NCBI RefSeq assembly: GCF_014873915.1
Contig: NZ_JADBEJ010000005.1
Coordinates: forward strand, 2,480,001 to 2,544,000
Direction: 5' to 3'
Length of the DNA: 64,000 bases
Origin: Amycolatopsis roodepoortensis
Lineage (GTDB): Bacteria > Actinomycetota > Actinomycetes > Mycobacteriales > Pseudonocardiaceae
Both the position numbers and the translations under genes were made by a program. Of the stretch, positions 15,742-25,900 are shown piece by piece. Every line of letters begins with the position of its first letter. Position 1 is the stretch's first letter. A model generated the notes under the pieces. The model saw only the letters and a list, made by a program, of their open reading frames with translations. It did no database searches and had not been told where the DNA came from.

Positions 15742-16490
15742 CCGAACTTCTTCAGCAAGGGAGCCGGGACGAACGGGAAGAGCTTCGAGAGCACGCTCCA
15801 CGGCCACGTCGGCACGAACGCCTTCGCCGTCTCGGATTCGATCGCCTTCACCAGCGCCTGCGCGCCCGGCTCCGCCCTGACCGCCCCCGGAAGCTTCGAG
15901 ATGTCTTCGTTCATCTCCGATTCGATGAACCCGGGGTGCAGCGTGGTGACCTTGATCGGGGTCTTCAGCAGCTCGATCCGGGTGCCCTCGGCGAACGACG
16001 AGATACCCGCCTTCGAAGCGGCGTACGCGGTGGCGTTGCCGGGTACGCCGCGCAGCGCGAGGAAGGAGGACACGACCACCAGGTGGCCGTTCTTCTGCTT
16101 GCGGAAGATGCCGACGGCGGCCTCGATCTGGGCGGCCGCGGCGAGGAAGTTCGTCTGGAGGGTCTCGCGGTTGGCGTCGAACCGGCCGGTGCCGATGCGC
16201 TGCCCCTTGCCGAGCCCCGCGTTCACGATCACGCGGTCGAGTGAGCCGAGTTCCTCGCGGAACTCCTCGAAGACGGCGAAGACCTGGTCGTGGTCGTTCA
16301 CGTCCAGCTTCCGGGTGACCACGGTGATGCCCGGATACGCCTTTTTGAGTTCCGCGGCGAGCGCTTCGAGCCGGTCGACACGGCGGGCGGCCAGCGCCAG
16401 GTTGCGGCCTCTGGCGGCGTACTGCCTGGCCATTCCCTCGCCGAGTCCGGAGCTCGCCCCGGTGATCAGGATGTTCTTCCGCAGGACCAT
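15738..16490 (-). CDS. SDR-family oxidoreductase
   Basis: A 250-residue short-chain dehydrogenase with TGASSGLG (residues 10-17), the NAG motif in RVIVNAGLGKG, catalytic Ser in VVVSSFLALRG and YAASK. The C-terminal WPWSVLSKLFPFVPAPLLKKFG is hydrophobic/amphipathic, as in SDRs that work on lipid-like substrates near the membrane. It is the first gene of the operon running to 13092. Confidence 0.9.
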   Translation of the reverse strand: MVLRKNILITGASSGLGEGMARQYAARGRNLALAARRVDRLEALAAELKKAYPGITVVTRKLDVNDHDQVFAVFEEFREELGSLDRVIVNAGLGKGQRIGTGRFDANRETLQTNFLAAAAQIEAAVGIFRKQKNGHLVVVSSFLALRGVPGNATAYAASKAGISSFAEGTRIELLKTPIKVTTLHPGFIESEMNEDISKLPGAVRAEPGAQALVKAIESETAKAFVPTWPWSVLSKLFPFVPAPLLKKFG

Positions 16491-16540
16491 GACAGGAGCT
16501 TACCCGTTGGTAACAAGTCTGGGACCCCCTCGGACATGGG

Positions 16541-16575
16541 GCTGCCCCCGGCGCCTGGGGTTCGCCGGGGGCAGC
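16541..16575 (-). terminator. Hairpin terminator downstream of the secreted protease gene
   Basis: gctgcccccggcg (16541-16553) pairs perfectly with 16563-16575 around a 9-base loop, 16 bp beyond the protease stop codon. There is no clear U-tract. Confidence 0.65.
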
Positions 16576-16590
16576 CTGTCCACAAGGGTC

Positions 16591-17841
16591 TTACTTGACC
16601 TGGAGCAGCTTGTTGGCCGTTCCACCGGTCGGGTTGCTGATCTTGCCGTCCGCGGCGGCGCCGACCAGGCCTTCGGCGACCTGGGCCGGGGTGGCCTCGG
16701 GGTTCGCCGAGAGGTACAGCGCGGCGGCACCGGCGACGTGCGGCGCGGCCATCGAGGTACCGCTGATGGTGTTGGTGGCGTCGTCACCGGTCGCCCACGA
16801 AGAGGTGATGTCGACACCCGGCGCGTACAGGTCCACGACCGAACCGTAGTTCGAGAAGCTGGCCTGCTTGTCGGTCTTGTCGCTGGCGGCCACCGTGATG
16901 GCCTCCTTCACCCGGGCGGGCGAGGTGGTGCCGGCGTCGGAGGACTCGTTGCCCGCCGCGAGCGCGAAGGTCACGCCCTTGTCGATGGCGCCCTTGACCG
17001 CCGCGTCGAGGGCGTCGTCCGCGCCGCCGCCCAGGCTCATGTTGGCGACCGACGGGCCCTTGGCGTTCGCCGCGACCCAGTCGACCCCGGCGACGACACC
17101 CTCGGTGGTGCCGCTGCCGTTGGCGTCCAGCACGCGGACGCCGACGATCTTGACGCCCTTGGCCAGGCCGTGGTCCGTGCCGCCGATGGTGCCGGCGACG
17201 TGTGTGCCGTGGCCGTGCTCGTCGTTGGGGGTGTCGTCGTTGTCGACGAAGTCCTTGCCACCGGTCGCGCGGTCACCGAAGTCCTTGTGCGAGCCGCGGA
17301 CACCGGTGTCGATGACGTAGGCGGTGACGTTGTCGGCCTTCGCCGGGTAGGTGTACTTGTCGTCGAGCGGCAGGTCCGCCTGGTCGACGCGGTCCAGGCC
17401 CCACGACGGCGGGTTGTCCTGGGTCTCGCTGATCTTGAACGTCTTGTTCTGGACGACGTACGCGACCTGCGGGTCGGCGGCGAGACGCTTCGCGGCGGCC
17501 TCGTCGGCCTTGATCGAGAAGCCGTTCAGCGCCGAGCCGAACGTGCGGGACAGCGTGGTGCCGTACTGACCGGTGAGGCCCTGCGCCTTGGCGGCCACGT
17601 TCGCGGTGATCTCGTGCGCCGCGGCGATGCCCTGGCCGACCGCGGTGGGCTTGAGCACGACGATGTAGCTGCCGCCGACCGCGTTGGCCGCACCCGCGCC
17701 GCGGATCTCGCCCTGCTGCTCGGCGTTGGCCGCACCCGCGCCGAACGTGGCGACCGCCGCGGTCACCCCGGCGAGGGCGACTCCCGCCACGAGGCCGCTA
17801 CGGATCTTTCGGGACTTCAGGTTCTTCCGGGACTTGCTCAC
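16591..17841 (-). CDS. Secreted subtilisin-like serine protease (S8) with I9 propeptide
   Basis: A 416-residue pre-pro-protease. The signal peptide covers residues 1-40 (basic SKSRKNLKSRKIR, hydrophobic VAGVALAGVTAAVATFGAG, AxA-type site ANA). The inhibitor I9 propeptide covers about residues 55-137 (GGSYIVVLKP to VAYVVQNKTFK). The catalytic domain carries D178 (VIDTGVRGSH), H211 (HGHGTHVAGT), oxyanion N298 (LAAGNESS) and S363 (GTSMAAPHVAG). The proteinase-K-like pattern suggests an extracellular protease that matures itself. It is transcribed alone, with a hairpin terminator behind it and a relatively AT-rich 260-bp promoter region in front, which it shares with the divergent XRE regulator. 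Confidence 0.96.
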   Translation of the reverse strand: MSKSRKNLKSRKIRSGLVAGVALAGVTAAVATFGAGAANAEQQGEIRGAGAANAVGGSYIVVLKPTAVGQGIAAAHEITANVAAKAQGLTGQYGTTLSRTFGSALNGFSIKADEAAAKRLAADPQVAYVVQNKTFKISETQDNPPSWGLDRVDQADLPLDDKYTYPAKADNVTAYVIDTGVRGSHKDFGDRATGGKDFVDNDDTPNDEHGHGTHVAGTIGGTDHGLAKGVKIVGVRVLDANGSGTTEGVVAGVDWVAANAKGPSVANMSLGGGADDALDAAVKGAIDKGVTFALAAGNESSDAGTTSPARVKEAITVAASDKTDKQASFSNYGSVVDLYAPGVDITSSWATGDDATNTISGTSMAAPHVAGAAALYLSANPEATPAQVAEGLVGAAADGKISNPTGGTANKLLQVK

Positions 17842-18102
17842 TGGTTCCCTTCCTGCCGCGCCGTGCGGATCACCCGGGAGGATGATCGTTGTTGAGAGCC
17901 ATGCAAGCCGGTGCCCAGGCGGGCGGGCAATGATTCACAGTTACCAGTACTAGGCCATTCGGACTAAAGACGCTCGTCCGGAAAGTCGTTTTCGCCTGGC
18001 AGAAGGCGCCCCTGAAGCGTTACCTCAGACTGTTAAAGTTATTCGTGTTGTTATCAACCGGGCGGTGTCAGGGAACGGCAGACGGGGGCGGTCGGGCAGC
18101 AT

Positions 18103-19059
18103 ATGGTGGCGGGGAGCGCGGCGGACCGAGTGACCACGGACGATGAAGATCAGCCGCGTACCGCGTTCGCCACCGCGTTGAGATCGGCCATCGCCACCAG
18201 CGGCCTGAGTCTCGACCGTATCCAAGCCCGGCTGCTCGCGCGCGGCGCGTCGGTGAGCGTGACCGCGCTGAGTTACTGGCAATCGGGCAAACGTCAGCCG
18301 GAACGGCAGAGTTCGCTGTCCGCGGTCCGGGTCCTCGAAGAGGTCCTGGCGATCCCCGCCGGTTCGCTGCTCAGCCTGCTTCCGCCGCCGCGGCCGCGCG
18401 GGGCGTCGTCACGCCGCAGCCGGGCGACCACCGAGCAGCCGCTGACCTTCCCGCTCGAAGCGCTCCAGGCGCTGTTGGAGAAGGTCGGTGCGCCCAACGC
18501 GCTCGAACAACACCATCAGCTGAAACTCGTCGGCCTGCACGACCTGTGCGAGATCGCCGAGGACGGCGGGCAGCGCGCCGTGACCGCGCGGGCGGTGTTC
18601 CAGGCGGGCGCCGACGGGCAGGACCGCTGGCTGCTGGTCTACGCCCAGGGCGACCCGGAGGCCGGGCCGCCGGTGCTGAACACGCTGCGCAACTGTCACG
18701 TCGGCCGCGCCGAGGTCGACGACGAGCACGGGCTCACGGTGGCCGAGCTGCTCTTCGACCGGCCCATCGACCGCGGCGAGACCCACCTGATCGAGTACTC
18801 GCTGACCAACCCCGGGCCGCCGTACCCGGAATGCCGGAACACGCATTACCGCGAGTTCCGGCGTCCCGTGCGCGAGTACCTGCTGGAGGTCCGGTTCGAT
18901 CCGGGCACCGTGCCGGCGAAATGCTGGCAGTACAGCGCCCACGGTGCCTCGGCGGGGCCGAGGGACCGGAAGGAACTCAAACCGGACCAGGGCAACGGCG
19001 TCCACGCCGTGGCGCTCGACTTCGGCCCCGGCGTGTTCGGCATCGACTGGGAGTACTAG
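18103..19059 (+). CDS. XRE-type helix-turn-helix protein with a large ligand-like C-terminal domain
   Basis: In the 318-residue protein residues 20-85 form a helix-turn-helix region (FATALRSAIATSGLSLDRIQ, then VSVTALSYWQSGKRQPER). The remaining 220 residues are soluble, with a beta-rich look (RWLLVYAQGD, HLIEYSLTNPGPPYPECRN, EYLLEVRFDP). I do not recognise the C-terminal domain. The ATG at 18103 is used here; a GTG at 18130 is an alternative. Upstream is a region much richer in A+T than its surroundings (18036-18060), likely the promoter. The gene ends in a 4-bp overlap with the convergent acyl-CoA synthetase. Confidence 0.8.
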   Translation: MVAGSAADRVTTDDEDQPRTAFATALRSAIATSGLSLDRIQARLLARGASVSVTALSYWQSGKRQPERQSSLSAVRVLEEVLAIPAGSLLSLLPPPRPRGASSRRSRATTEQPLTFPLEALQALLEKVGAPNALEQHHQLKLVGLHDLCEIAEDGGQRAVTARAVFQAGADGQDRWLLVYAQGDPEAGPPVLNTLRNCHVGRAEVDDEHGLTVAELLFDRPIDRGETHLIEYSLTNPGPPYPECRNTHYREFRRPVREYLLEVRFDPGTVPAKCWQYSAHGASAGPRDRKELKPDQGNGVHAVALDFGPGVFGIDWEY

Positions 19060-20690
19060 TGCAGCTTGTTGCGCAGCACCTTCCCGGTCGCGTTGCGCGG
19101 TAGCTCGTCGAGGAACTCCACCTCGCGCGGCACCTTGTACCGGGCGAGGTTGGCCTTGACGTACTCGCGTACGCCGTCGACGTCCAGATCCGACTTCTCG
19201 GCTCGCACCACGAAGGCCTTCAGCCGCTGCCCGAACTCGGGATCGTCGACCCCGACCACGGCCGCCTCGAGCACGTCCTCGCGTTCGACCAGGAGGTTTT
19301 CGACCTCGATCGGGAAGACGTTCTCGCCGCCGGAGACGATCATCTCGTCGTCGCGGCCGTCGATGAACAGCAGGCCGTCCTCGTCGAAATGGCCGACGTC
19401 GCCGCTGGAGAGCAGGCCGTCGATGATCTCCTTGTTCCGCCCGTCGGTGTAGCCCTGGAAGCTCAGCCCGCTGCCGACGAACACCCGGCCGGTGACATGC
19501 GGCTCGGTGATCTTCTCGCCCTTTTCGTCGTACAGCGCGACCTTGCAGCCCACCGGCGCGCGGCCGACGGTGCCCGGCGCCTTGCGCCAGTCCTCGGGGG
19601 TCGCGACGGTGGCGACCGCGACCTCGGTGGAGCCGTAAAGGTTGTGGACGACGTCGCCGAACGCGGCGGTCGCACGGTTCCCCAGATCCGGTGACAGCGC
19701 GGATCCGGCGACGAAGATGATCCGCAGGGACGAGGTGTCGTACTTGGCGCGGACCTCCTCGGGCAGGTCGACGATCCGCTGCAGCATCGTCGGCACGAGG
19801 ACCAGCGTGGTGCAGCGGTTCTCCGCGACGCCGCGCAACGTCTCCTCCGGCACGAACTTGCGCCGCATGACGACCTTCGAACCGAGCGCGAACGACAGGA
19901 TGAACTGCGACAACCCGGTGCCGTGGAACAGCGGCGCGCCCATGTAGGTCGCCTCGCCGGTCCGCAGCGGGATGCGATCGAGGAACTGCGCGGAGGCGAG
20001 CGCGGAGGTGTGCGGCCGCGGCGCGCCCTTCGGCGTCCCGGTGGTACCGCTGGTCAGCAGGATGAACCCACCGGGTTTGGCGGGCGCGGGCCACGCGCGG
20101 TCGTCGGTGCTGGCGACCAGTTCGGCGACGACGGGGACGCCGTCCGGGCGGGCGGTGTCCGAATCGACCCACGCGAGGTAGTGCTCGACGTCGCCCTCGA
20201 CCGCGTCCAGCAGGCCGGTGAACTCCTGGTCGTACACGAGCGCGGTGACGCCTTCACGCTTGGCGACGTCCGCGAGCTGCGGTTTGGCGAACCCGGTGTT
20301 CATCAGCAGCAGCTTGGCGCCGAGCTTGCCCGAGGCGAGCATCGTCAGCACGAGACCGCGGTGATCGCGGCACAGCGCGGCGATCACCGAACCCGGGCCG
20401 AGGCCGCGTTCGGACCACGCCCTGGCCAGCGCGTTCGACTGGGTGTCGAGCTGCTTGAAGGTCAGCGGGCCGAGCTCGTCGATGATGCCGGTCGCGGTCG
20501 GGTCCCGGCGGGCGGCGATCATGTTCGCGCCGGCGAACGGGCCCCATTTGCGCACCATGACCAGCGAACGCAGGCCTTCGTCGACGCGCGGGATGGGGAG
20601 CAGGCCCGCTTGGCGCATCACGTCGATGCTGCGCACGGTCTCGGTCACCTTGCCCGCCACCAGGGTGGCGAGGCCGGTGGGGTTTCTCAT
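19056..20690 (-). CDS. Acyl-CoA synthetase (AMP-forming)
   Basis: An ANL-superfamily enzyme of 544 residues that adenylates a fatty or related acid and forms the CoA ester. It has the P-loop FILLTSGTTGTPKGAPRPH, LYGSTEVAVAT, the DGLLFIDGRDDEMIVSGGENVFP hinge region (in two parts near residues 420-445) and the C-terminal lysine in RNATGKVLRNKL. The ATG at 20690 follows GGAGGTGCC. A FadD-type long-chain or side-chain ligase is likely, but the chain length is not predictable. Confidence 0.92.
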   Translation of the reverse strand: MRNPTGLATLVAGKVTETVRSIDVMRQAGLLPIPRVDEGLRSLVMVRKWGPFAGANMIAARRDPTATGIIDELGPLTFKQLDTQSNALARAWSERGLGPGSVIAALCRDHRGLVLTMLASGKLGAKLLLMNTGFAKPQLADVAKREGVTALVYDQEFTGLLDAVEGDVEHYLAWVDSDTARPDGVPVVAELVASTDDRAWPAPAKPGGFILLTSGTTGTPKGAPRPHTSALASAQFLDRIPLRTGEATYMGAPLFHGTGLSQFILSFALGSKVVMRRKFVPEETLRGVAENRCTTLVLVPTMLQRIVDLPEEVRAKYDTSSLRIIFVAGSALSPDLGNRATAAFGDVVHNLYGSTEVAVATVATPEDWRKAPGTVGRAPVGCKVALYDEKGEKITEPHVTGRVFVGSGLSFQGYTDGRNKEIIDGLLSSGDVGHFDEDGLLFIDGRDDEMIVSGGENVFPIEVENLLVEREDVLEAAVVGVDDPEFGQRLKAFVVRAEKSDLDVDGVREYVKANLARYKVPREVEFLDELPRNATGKVLRNKLH

Positions 20691-20834
20691 CCGGGCACCT
20701 CCGTTGCTGCTGCGGCGAGACACCATGCCACCGGCACGTACCGGCGGTATGGGTTGCTACTCGACAGTAGCCGACCGATAGCGCAGGCGCACTAACCGTC
20801 TGGTGACAGAAATGTCGGTGGGAACCACCACAAT

Positions 20835-22541
20835 GTGAGTGTGCAGGCGATCGCAGGTCAAGAGGAGGATGGCGACTTCGCGATCGCTTTTTCCGGGCAG
20901 CAGGCGCGGCGGGGGATGAAGCTCCCGGAGTTCGTCGGCGAAGTACGGCGATTGGAGGCGGAGCACTCACCCCGTTGGGTGTTCCCGTCGGTCGAAGGGA
21001 CGTATCCGGCGCTGATCAATGCGGGCGTCAGGGTGCGGCGTTGTCACGACCTGGCGCTGACCGAGGGATTGCTCCTGGCCCACGAAGGCCGCCCGCAGGA
21101 ATCGCGAAGTCTGCGTGCCGCGCTGGCCAGGGCGAACGGGCAGGAGGCGCCCGCCGACGAGCCGCCGCTCTGGGCCGAGGACGATCAGCCCACGCTGTTC
21201 GAGACGCGCGGTCCGCGGCTGCCCCCGGGTGTCACGGTGATCGACGCGACGCGCCGGGTCCTGGCCGAGCAGGAGAAGCGGGTCGCTCTCACCGAGCGTC
21301 CGGAGCGGCTCCGGTTGCTTTTCGCGGCGGAGTCGGCGAGCGCGCTGGCGGCCGCGGAGATGTCGGCCGACGGGCTGCCTTGGCGAGCCGACCTGCATTT
21401 GGCGCTGCTCGCCGAGCAGCTCGGGCCGCGTGTCCCGGCCGGGCATCGGCCGAAGCGGCTGGTCGAGCTGGCGGCGAAGATCAGCGACGCGTTCGGCGGG
21501 CGCCCGGTCAACCCGGACGCCCCGGCCAGCGTCGTGCGGGCGCTCGGCCGGGAGGGCATCGAGGTCTCGTCGGCCAGGAAGTACCTGCTGCGCGACATCG
21601 ACCACCCCGCCGTCCCGCCGCTGCTGGAGTACAAGGAGCTCGCGCGGCTGCATTCGGCCAACGGCTGGACGTGGCTCGACGAGTGGGTGCACGACGGCCG
21701 GTTCCGCCCGCATTACGTCGTCGGCGGGGTCGTTTCCGGTCGCTGGGCGAGCCGGGGCGGGGGTGCGCTGCAGATCCCGAAGATCCTGCGGACCTGCGTC
21801 CGGGCCGATCCCGGCTGGAAACTGGTGGTCGCCGACGCCGCTCAGCTGGAGCCGCGGGTGCTGACGGCGTTGTCCGGAGATCGGAAACTGGCCGAGGTCG
21901 CCGCGGCCACGGATCTGTACGCGAGCCTCGCCGAGGCGATGTTCTCCGGGGTGCGCCGCGTGCCGGTGCCCGCTTGGGACGACAGGGACGACCGGGATCG
22001 AGCGAAGATCGCGATGCTGTCGGCGATGTACGGCGGCACTTCCGGCGAGGCGGGACCGTTGCTGGCGTTGCTGCGCACGAGGTTCCCGGACGCGGTGTCC
22101 TATGTGGAGCGTGCCGCGCAGGCCGGGGAACGCGGTGAGCGCGTCCGCTCGCGGCTCGGCCGGACGTCGCCCGCGCCGTCGGAGGCCTGGCGCGCGTTGA
22201 CCGGCGGCGTCGCGGAGGACGAGGCGGGTGAGCTGAAGGCGCGGCAGGCGTCCCGCAACTGGGGGCGTTTCACCCGGAACTTCGTCGTGCAGGCGAGCGC
22301 GGCGGACATGACCGCGGTCCTGCTGGCGACCCTGCGGAGCAGGCTCCCCTCCCCCGCGCACCTGGTGTTCTTCCAGCACGACGAGGTCCTGGTGCACACC
22401 CCGGCCGAGTTCGCCGACGAGGTTTCGGAGTCCATTGTGGACAGTATGGCCGAGGCGGCACGGATGCTCTTCGGTGCCGCCTACCCGGTCCGGTTCCCGC
22501 TGCACATCGCCGCCGTGGACACCTACGCCGACGCTAAGTGA
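20835..22541 (+). CDS. Family-A DNA polymerase-like protein (actinobacterial exonuclease/polymerase type)
   Basis: A 568-residue PolA relative. The C-terminal half holds the polymerase motifs: GRWASRGGGALQIPK (about 302-316), motif A VVADAAQLEPRVL with D334 (usual form DYSQIELR), motif B RAKIAMLSAMYGG (about 389-401) and motif C FQHDEVLVH (HDE at 515-517). The catalytic carboxylates are therefore kept, though motif A has A-A-Q-L-E-P instead of the usual Y-S-Q-I-E. The N-terminal 200 residues replace the usual exonuclease domain and show no clear DEDD motifs. It resembles proteins annotated as bifunctional 3'-5' exonuclease/DNA polymerase in actinobacteria, distinct from PolI. The start is a GTG at 20835 (another GTG is 6 bases on). 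Its stop codon lies at the edge of a 21-bp repeat array. Confidence 0.85.
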   Translation: MSVQAIAGQEEDGDFAIAFSGQQARRGMKLPEFVGEVRRLEAEHSPRWVFPSVEGTYPALINAGVRVRRCHDLALTEGLLLAHEGRPQESRSLRAALARANGQEAPADEPPLWAEDDQPTLFETRGPRLPPGVTVIDATRRVLAEQEKRVALTERPERLRLLFAAESASALAAAEMSADGLPWRADLHLALLAEQLGPRVPAGHRPKRLVELAAKISDAFGGRPVNPDAPASVVRALGREGIEVSSARKYLLRDIDHPAVPPLLEYKELARLHSANGWTWLDEWVHDGRFRPHYVVGGVVSGRWASRGGGALQIPKILRTCVRADPGWKLVVADAAQLEPRVLTALSGDRKLAEVAAATDLYASLAEAMFSGVRRVPVPAWDDRDDRDRAKIAMLSAMYGGTSGEAGPLLALLRTRFPDAVSYVERAAQAGERGERVRSRLGRTSPAPSEAWRALTGGVAEDEAGELKARQASRNWGRFTRNFVVQASAADMTAVLLATLRSRLPSPAHLVFFQHDEVLVHTPAEFADEVSESIVDSMAEAARMLFGAAYPVRFPLHIAAVDTYADAK

Positions 22542-22946
22542 GTTACGCCCTCCATCACGCGAGTTACGCCCCCAATCACGCGAGTTCGCCGTTCAATCAC
22601 GCGTGTCGTCCGTCTGATCACACGCGTCGTCCATCTGTTCACGCGAGTTACGCCCCCAGCCACGCGAGTTACGCCCCCAATCACGCAAGTTCCGCCCTCG
22701 ATCACACGAGTCCCGATTTCAGGCGACGGGGACACGTGACCAGATGACGAACTCGCGTGATCAGATGGACGACACGCGTGATTGAACGGACGACACGCGT
22801 GATCAGGCGGCGAACTCGCGTGATTGGGGGCGCGACTCGCGTGATGGGAGGCGAGACTCGCGTGATTGGAAGCGTAACTCGCGTGGCTGGGCGCGCGACT
22901 CGCGTGATTGGGGGCGTAACTGGCGTGGGTGGGGGCGTAAGTCGTG
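22540..22946. repeat. Two opposed arrays of a 21-bp repeat (19 units)
   Basis: Nine units of 21 bp run left to right from 22540 to 22728; most begin gagttacgcc or gtgtcgtc and end atcacgc, and unit 9 is degenerate. Then, after 8 bases, ten units in the opposite orientation run from 22737 to 22946, beginning tgattg or tgatcag and ending gactcgcg or gacacgcg. The left units are diverged reverse complements of the right units. The period never slips, so sites face the same side of the helix (two turns). The array starts inside the stop codon of the polymerase gene and ends 19 bp before that of the HrpA gene. Because 21 is a multiple of 3, several frames stay open and yield seven-residue peptide repeats; I regard these as non-coding. 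Confidence 0.9.
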
Positions 22947-22964
22947 GAGGGCCCAGGTAGTTGG

Positions 22965-25900
22965 CTAATTGCGAGGGGCGGCGGCGTCCAGGGCCTTGAT
23001 GACTCGCTTGAGCGAGACGGGGTGGGCGGTACCGAGCGTCTGGGCGAAGAAGCTCACCCGGAGTTCCTCGATCATCCACCGGATCTCCCGCAGCGCGGGC
23101 GACGAAGTGCCCGGCGGTAGCGCGTCCAGCGCCGCCTGGTACTCGTTGCGGAGCCACGCGATGTCGCCGGTGCGCTGGATGTCGCGCGTCGGCTCGGTCG
23201 GGAGTTTCTCCAGCCGCCGTTCGATGCCCCGCAGGTACCGGACGACGTGCTTGAGCCTGTCCTGCCCCGTTTCGGTGACGAAACCCTTGTGCACCAAGCC
23301 GTCCAGCTGCGCGCGGATATCCGCGAGCGAGTCCTTCGGGCCGCGCGTGTCGGCCAGCCGCGTTTCGACGTCGTTCGCGGCGCGCAGGATCTTCTCGACG
23401 TTGGTCAGCACGTCGAGCACCCCGGCGTTCAGCCCGGCGCGCACCTTCTCCAGCAGGACGGCGAATCCCGCCTCGTCCCAGCGCGGGCCGCCATTGTCGG
23501 CGACGAGCTTGTCGACCGCGCAGTCCACACAGTCTTCGAGCAACGCCGCCACGGAGCCGTGCGGATTCCGGTTCAGCACGAGTTTCGACGAGTTGCCGAG
23601 GTTGCGGGTGATGAACTTCATCGGCGACGGGATGTTCAGCCGCAGCATCCGCCGCGTGCCCGCCCACATCGACTGTTCCTGCTGGCCCGGCGTGTCCAGC
23701 AGGCGCACCGCCACGGAACCGCCTTCGTCGACCAGCGCCGGATACGCCTTGACGTCGTGCCCGCGCTGCTTGCTCGCGAACACCTTCGGCAGCTCGCCGA
23801 ACGCGGGCGTCGTCAGGCCCTCGCGCTCGATGCTGTCGGCGGCCTTGGAGATCGTCGCGCGCACCTGCCCGCTCAGATCCCGTTTGAGCGCCTCGACGTC
23901 CTTGCCTTCGGACACCTTCTTGCCGCGGACGTCGACCACGCGGAAGGTCATCTTCAGATGCTCGGGGACCGCCGACAGCTGCCAGGCGTCGTCGGGGATC
24001 ACCACCCCGCGCAACGCTTCCAGCTCGTCGGCGACGACATGCAGCAGCGGCCCGTCGGCCGGGCCGACCCGCGACAACACGAGCTTCGCGTGATCGGGCG
24101 CCGGCACGAAGTTGCGCCGGATCGCCTTGGGCAGCGACTTGATCAGCTGCGTCACCAGCTCTTCGCGCAGGCCGGGCACCTGCCAGTCGAAACCGTCCGC
24201 GGTCACCTGGTTCAGCACCGGCAGCGGGATGTGCACGGTGACCCCGTCGGCGTCCGCGCCCGGCTCGAACTGGTACGTGAGCTTGAAGGTCTGGCCGCCG
24301 TGGGTCCAGAAGTCCGGGTAGTCGGCCTCGCGTACGCCGCCCGCGGTCTCGTTGATGAGCATCGTCTTCTCGAAGCTCAGCAGGTCGGGCTGGGTGTGAC
24401 GCGCCTTCTTCCACCAGCTGTCAAAATGCCGCGCGGAGACGACGTCGGCCGGGACGCGCTGGTCGTAGAACTCGAAGAGCGTCTCGTCGTCGACCAGGAT
24501 GTCGCGGCGGCGAGCCCGGTTCTCCAGGTCCTCGACCTCTTCGAGCAGCGCGCGGTTCTCACGGAAGAAGTGGTGCCTGGTCTCCCAGTCGCCTTCGACG
24601 AGCGCGTGCCGGATGAACAGCTCGCGGCTCACCTCCGGGTCGATCCGGCCGTAGTTGACGCGGCGGTCGGCGACGAGCGGGACGCCGTACAGCGTCACCT
24701 TCTCCTTCGCCATCACCGCGCCCTGCTTACGCTCCCAGTGCGGCTCGGAGTAGTTCCGCTTCACCACGTGTCCGGCGAGCGGCTCGACCCATTCCGGCTC
24801 GATCCGCGCGTTGACCCGGCCCCACAGGCGCGAGGTCTCGACGAGTTCGGCCGACATGACGAACCGCGGCTGCTTCTTGAACAGCGCCGACCCCGGGAAC
24901 ACCGAGAACCGCGCCCCGCGCGCGCCGAGATAGTCGCCCTTGGCGGGATCCTTGAGGCCCACGTGCGACAACAGCCCGGCGATCAGCGACGTGTGCACAC
25001 GTTGCGGATCGACCGGGCCGGAGGTGTTGAGGGTGATCCCGAGCGGTTTGGCCAGCTGACGCAGCTGACTGAAGATGTCCTGCCATTCGCGGATGCGCAG
25101 GTAGTTCAGGTACTCGTTGCGGCACATCCGGCGGAACTGGTTGGTGGACAACGCCTTCTGCTGCTCGGTGACGTACTCCCACAGGTTCAGGTACGCGAGG
25201 AAGTCGGACGTCTTGTCCGCGAACCGCGCGTGCTGCTCGTCCGCCGCCTGCTGCTTCTCCGCCGGACGCTCACGCGGGTCCTGAATGGACAGTGCAGCCG
25301 CGATGATCATCACTTCGCGGACGCAGCCGTTGCGGGAGGCCTCCAGCACCATCCGCGCCATCCGCGGGTCGACCGGGAGCTGCGCGAGCTTGCGGCCGGT
25401 CTCGGTGAGCTTCTTGCCGTCCGACATCTCGAAGGCGCCGAGTTCCTGCAGCAGCTGGACACCGTCGGTCACCTGACGGCGGTCCGGCGGCTCCACGAAC
25501 GGGAACGCCGCGATGTCGCCGAGGCCGAGCGAGGTCATCTGCAGGATGACCGAGGCGAGGTTGGTCCGCAGGATCTCCGGATCGGTGAACTCGGGCCGCG
25601 CGTCGAAGTCGTCCTCGGAGTACAGCCGGATGCAGATACCGTCTGACGTCCGGCCGCAGCGGCCCTTGCGCTGGTTCGCCGACGCCTGCGACACCGGCTC
25701 GATCGGCAGCCGCTGCACCTTGGTGCGGTGGCTGTAGCGCGAGATCCGGGCGGTGCCGGGGTCGATGACGTACTTGATACCGGGCACGGTCAGCGACGTC
25801 TCGGCGACGTTCGTCGCGAGCACGACGCGGCGCCCGGTATGGCGCTGGAACACGCGGTGCTGGTCCGACGACGAAAGCCGCGCGTACAGCGGCAGGATCT

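Noticed and set aside
22540..22946. CRISPR array
   Set aside because: Units are contiguous 21-mers with internal drift and no constant-length unique spacers, and no cas gene is near.
22538..22960. Small frames encoding seven-residue repeats (such as TRVIGGV or HASYAPN) in the 21-bp array
   Set aside because: A 21-bp period keeps frames open on both strands automatically. There is no start with a ribosome-binding site, and variation is not biased to third codon positions.
22702..24414. 570-residue minus strand frame across the repeat array and the end of HrpA
   Set aside because: It is out of frame with HrpA and merely joins a shadow of that gene to the open repeat array.
23247..25646. 799-residue + strand frame
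   Set aside because: It is wholly antisense to HrpA and has shadow composition.
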